Shown piece after piece: positions 5,622 through 7,703 of a stretch of 7,703 bases of DNA; within the stretch, counting starts at the first letter, position 1; every line of letters starts with the position of its first letter. The stretch lies in assembly GCA_934338765.1 (NCBI GenBank), contig CAKRHL010000095.1:1-7703 (forward strand), given 5' to 3'. Origin of the DNA: an uncultured Lachnospiraceae bacterium (GTDB lineage Bacteria; Bacillota; Clostridia; Lachnospirales; Lachnospiraceae). The notes beneath the pieces were generated by a model that was given only the letters and a program-made list of their open reading frames with translations, was not told the origin of the DNA and did no database searches. Made by a program: the position numbers and the translations under genes.

Positions 5622-6605
5622 TTAATATACATAAATTTTCAATTTGGAAGCCTTTGCTCCCAGCAGCAGGGAACGATATGTGTTCTTCTTGCCGGAAGGA
5701 ACCACTACATAGCAGCCGCTCTTTACATAACGGAACGCATTGCTGTTAATGGTATTGATCTTCTTAGAATTAATGATCACTGCCTGCAGCTTTTTACAAT
5801 TCTGAAATGCCTTTTCGGCAATAAATGTCACCTTCGCCGGAATAGTCACCTTGCGGAGGGCCTTACAGCCGGCAAATGCAAACTTTTTGATCTTTGTAAC
5901 ACCACTTCCGATAGTGACTGACTTAAGAGAAGTCATTCCCTGAAATGCCCTCTTTCCAATATAAGTAACATTCTTTCCTACCTTTACTGTGGTAAGTTTT
6001 GTGTTATTCTTGAAAGCTTTCTCATTAATTCCGCTGACAATATAGGATACTCCCTGCCATTTCACAGAAGCCGGAATGGTTACGCTTGTCTTTGTTTTTC
6101 CGTCATCGCTGAGCCCTCTTACTTTAACGGCTGCCTTTACGTTACCCTCTGCCACAGCTGTTACAGCGTATACAAAGTTACCTGTAGTAAATCTCTCTCC
6201 AACCTTCAATGCTGCGCTCGTTGTAACTGCTGCCGGTGTTGTGGTCGTTACCGCCGCCGGCGTTACGGTAGCTGCCGGAGTGTTCACCGGTGACTGGACC
6301 GGTGACTGAGCCGGTGTCTGAGCCGGTGTCTCTGACGGTGCCTGAGCCGGTGTCTCTGACGGTGCCTCTGTTATTCCCGGCAGTTCCGTTTCGGACGGTG
6401 TCTCACCTGTCTGCTCCGGTGCCTCTGTCTCTGATCCCGGCGCTTGTGCTGTAGCATCAGGAGTCTCCGTGTTCTCTGTCTCCATTGCTGTCCCTGTTGC
6501 CGGCTGACTGCTCTCTGCCGCTGCTTTCTGTGGCATTACTCCCAGTCCGGTTCCTGACAATACCAGAGACAGACTCAATATGATAGCCATTGTTTTTTTC
6601 TTCAT
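5622..6605 (-). CDS. Secreted BspA-type leucine-rich-repeat protein
   Basis: The 327-residue product has a clear signal peptide (about 1-30, MKKKTMA, then a hydrophobic stretch, then QKAAAE). A low-complexity Pro/Thr/Ser/Glu linker follows (about 31-130), including two exact APSETPAQ units, then a short beta-rich segment. Residues about 175-294 hold five repeats of the LRR_5/BspA kind, marked by the phenylalanine of KAF, RAF, FAF, KAF and NAF with steps of 23, 23, 23 and 24 residues and by recurring V(T/K)IP or VTIG strands. Proteins of this class bind other proteins or surfaces outside the cell. No sortase motif, transmembrane anchor or lipobox is visible, so it is probably released or held non-covalently. 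The start is ATG 6605, 8 bases after GGAGG (minus strand, 6614-6618); ATG 6620 would include that site. It is transcribed alone and divergently from the GH5 gene. Confidence 0.88.
   Translation of the reverse strand: MKKKTMAIILSLSLVLSGTGLGVMPQKAAAESSQPATGTAMETENTETPDATAQAPGSETEAPEQTGETPSETELPGITEAPSETPAQAPSETPAQTPAQSPVQSPVNTPAATVTPAAVTTTTPAAVTTSAALKVGERFTTGNFVYAVTAVAEGNVKAAVKVRGLSDDGKTKTSVTIPASVKWQGVSYIVSGINEKAFKNNTKLTTVKVGKNVTYIGKRAFQGMTSLKSVTIGSGVTKIKKFAFAGCKALRKVTIPAKVTFIAEKAFQNCKKLQAVIINSKKINTINSNAFRYVKSGCYVVVPSGKKNTYRSLLLGAKASKLKIYVY
6282..6365 (-). repeat. Short tandem repeats in the linker of the LRR protein
   Basis: The DNA codes for two consecutive APSETPAQ units (24 bp each), then the shortened units TPAQ, SPVQ and SPVN. 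The nucleotide sequence is as repetitive as the protein (GCCGGTGTCTC recurring on the plus strand), which points to recent slippage. Confidence 0.8.
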
Positions 6606-6804
6606 GATCAATTCCTCCATTCATATGTAAGTTATCTGATACTGCATATACTACCGGTCCAATACGTCAAATTTCGGACGAAAATGTGTCATAATACCGT
6701 TATTTTTAAGTCAAAAAAATGGTAGATTTTTCTAGTCAATTGGAAAAACCTTTGTTATAATTTATATGTAATGCAAATTTCATATCAAACATAAGGAGGT
6801 AACC
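6606..6804. promoter_or_regulatory. Divergent promoter region between the LRR and GH5 genes
   Basis: This spacer must drive both genes. For the LRR gene the minus strand offers TTGACG (6665-6670) and a poor -10, TATGCA (6643-6648), 16 bp apart. A small inverted repeat TTTCG GA CGAAA (6672-6683) sits next to that -35 and could be an operator site. The plus-strand promoter is listed separately. No small gene is seen. Confidence 0.45.
6733..6761 (+). promoter_or_regulatory. Candidate sigma-A promoter of the GH5 gene
   Basis: A perfect -10 TATAAT (6756-6761) lies 17 bp after TAGTCA (6733-6738, four of six matches to the -35). This puts the transcript start near 6768, about 37 bases before the start codon, with the AAGGAGG ribosome binding site (6793-6799) between them. 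Confidence 0.6.
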
Positions 6805-7703
6805 ATGAAAAAAAGTCTTATGGGGAAATGGTCTTCCTTTGCTTTAGTTCTGGCAATGCTTGTTTCCCTGCTTGGGAATGTCAATGTATCTGCAGCAAAA
6901 GCACCGAAGATCAGCACCAAAAATGTTACTGTCACGGTAGGAAAAACCGCAAAGGTAACAGTTAAAAACCTGCCTTCCAAGGCAAAAACCACATGGAAGA
7001 CAAAAAATGCAAAGATCGCGACCGTCAAAAACGGCAAGATCAAAGGAATCAAAGCCGGTAAAACTAAAGTAACGGCAAAAGTTGTCTACAAAAAAGGCAA
7101 AAAATCCGTTAAAAAGCAGTTTACAGTCGGCGTCACCGTCAAAAATGCAGCTTCCAAAACAGTACAGCCTTCTGAGGCATCTGCTGTTTCGCAGGCACCT
7201 GCACAAACTGCCGCACAGGCTCCGGCTCCGTCAAATGCTTCTACACAGGCTCCGTCCCCTACTGATGCAGCAACACAGGAACCGGCTCCTACAAAGGAAG
7301 TCACACCGGCACCGACACCAACTCCTGTTGTCAGCAAGGCTCCTGTTCAATCCAGAACACCGGCTCCTGACTACAGCGTTGATGATTCCAACCTTACAGA
7401 CGAGCATGTATCCGCCAATGGTATCACCACCAAGGATAACGGCCTCATGAGACGTAATCTCACAGCCCAGGATATTACGACTGTCATGGGACTTGGCTGG
7501 AATGTAGGAAACTCTCTTGAGCAGACTCTTGCCAAAAGCTGTACCTCTCTTTCCGAGGAAGAACAGGCAGCTCTCACTCCGGAGCAGTGGGTCAAGGGCT
7601 ATGAAACCAATGCCGACAATGTAGAATCCACACAGAAGCTGTTCGACGGCCTTAAGCAGTACGGTATCAATACGATCCGTATCCCGGTAGCATGGTCCAA
7701 TAT
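6805..7703 (+). CDS. Secreted glycoside hydrolase family 5 enzyme (endoglucanase-like), 3' end outside window
   Basis: The reading frame is open from ATG 6805 to the window end, giving 299 residues. It starts 5 bases after AAGGAGG. Residues 1-30 are a signal peptide (cleavage near VSA/AKA). Residues about 34-113 form a lysine-rich Big_2-like immunoglobulin domain, with VTVTVGKTAKVTV, then WKTKNAKIATVKNGKIKGIKAGKTKVTA. A Pro/Thr/Ala/Gln linker follows (about 118-190). From about 218 a GH5 catalytic domain begins: GLGWNVGNSLE (229-239) matches the family's GWNxGNxxE start, and NTIRIPVAWSN (289-299) holds the conserved arginine strand. The two catalytic glutamates lie further on, beyond the window, so activity and subfamily cannot be judged. 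GH5 members of this type usually cut beta-1,4-glucans such as cellulose, though mannan or xyloglucan are possible. The protein would act outside the cell or at its surface. Confidence 0.87.
   Translation, partial: MKKSLMGKWSSFALVLAMLVSLLGNVNVSAAKAPKISTKNVTVTVGKTAKVTVKNLPSKAKTTWKTKNAKIATVKNGKIKGIKAGKTKVTAKVVYKKGKKSVKKQFTVGVTVKNAASKTVQPSEASAVSQAPAQTAAQAPAPSNASTQAPSPTDAATQEPAPTKEVTPAPTPTPVVSKAPVQSRTPAPDYSVDDSNLTDEHVSANGITTKDNGLMRRNLTAQDITTVMGLGWNVGNSLEQTLAKSCTSLSEEEQAALTPEQWVKGYETNADNVESTQKLFDGLKQYGINTIRIPVAWSN

Noticed and set aside
6844..7206. Minus-strand frame of 120 codons rich in Cys, Phe and Arg
   Set aside because: It lies opposite the lysine-rich Big_2 segment of the GH5 gene; the Phe-rich composition is the complement of AAA and AAG lysine codons.
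7082..7450. Plus-strand frame rich in His, Arg, Leu and Gln
   Set aside because: It is an out-of-frame reading of the Pro/Thr/Ala linker of the GH5 gene; the composition is an artefact of the repeated GCT CCG codons.

Overview
The window looks like chromosomal DNA of a gut-type Lachnospiraceae (Clostridia, Firmicutes), though no marker gene fixes the genus. The reasons are strong GGAGG ribosome binding sites, TTG starts, moderate GC with A/T-rich spacers, lysine-rich exported proteins with Pro/Thr/Ser linkers, BspA-type leucine-rich repeats, a Big_2-like domain fused to a GH5 glycosidase, and a cupin-type AraC regulator. All assignments come from reading the sequence and recalled family features; no database search was possible.

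Layout. Bases 1-276 are a leader with a plausible promoter for an AraC-family regulator (277-1143, + strand). A 224-bp convergent spacer (1144-1367) holds two near-identical 39-bp direct repeats, an inverted partial third copy and three hairpins, two of which look like terminators. Bases 1368-5385 are a minus-strand operon, read right to left: a LolD/MacB-type ABC ATPase (4663-5385), a large exported and C-terminally anchored protein with beta-sandwich-like domains (2797-4617), and a MacB/FtsX-type permease (1368-2810). The last two genes overlap by 14 bp. A 17-bp perfect palindrome (5487-5503) lies just upstream of the operon. Next come a terminator (5533-5580) and a minus-strand secreted leucine-rich-repeat protein (5622-6605). 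A 199-bp divergent promoter region separates it from a plus-strand secreted GH5 glycosidase (6805 to the window end, truncated).

How the parts may work together. The three-gene operon probably makes one envelope complex: the ATPase drives the permease, and the anchored middle protein supplies an extracytoplasmic domain where other systems carry an HlyD-type adaptor. The substrate cannot be told from sequence. The divergent LRR and GH5 genes both encode exported proteins with Pro/Thr-rich linkers and fit cell-surface or extracellular plant-glucan use. The AraC regulator probably controls genes left of the window.

The start codons of four genes were revised from the longest possible reading frame. 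In three minus-strand genes the longer N-terminus would be encoded by the Shine-Dalgarno region itself, and two of these (ATPase and middle protein) then start with TTG. I see no tRNA, rRNA, CRISPR array, insertion sequence or phage gene. The most unusual items are the middle protein of the ABC operon, with its tandem N-terminal domain, and the repeat and hairpin cluster at 1148-1366; neither proves a new system.
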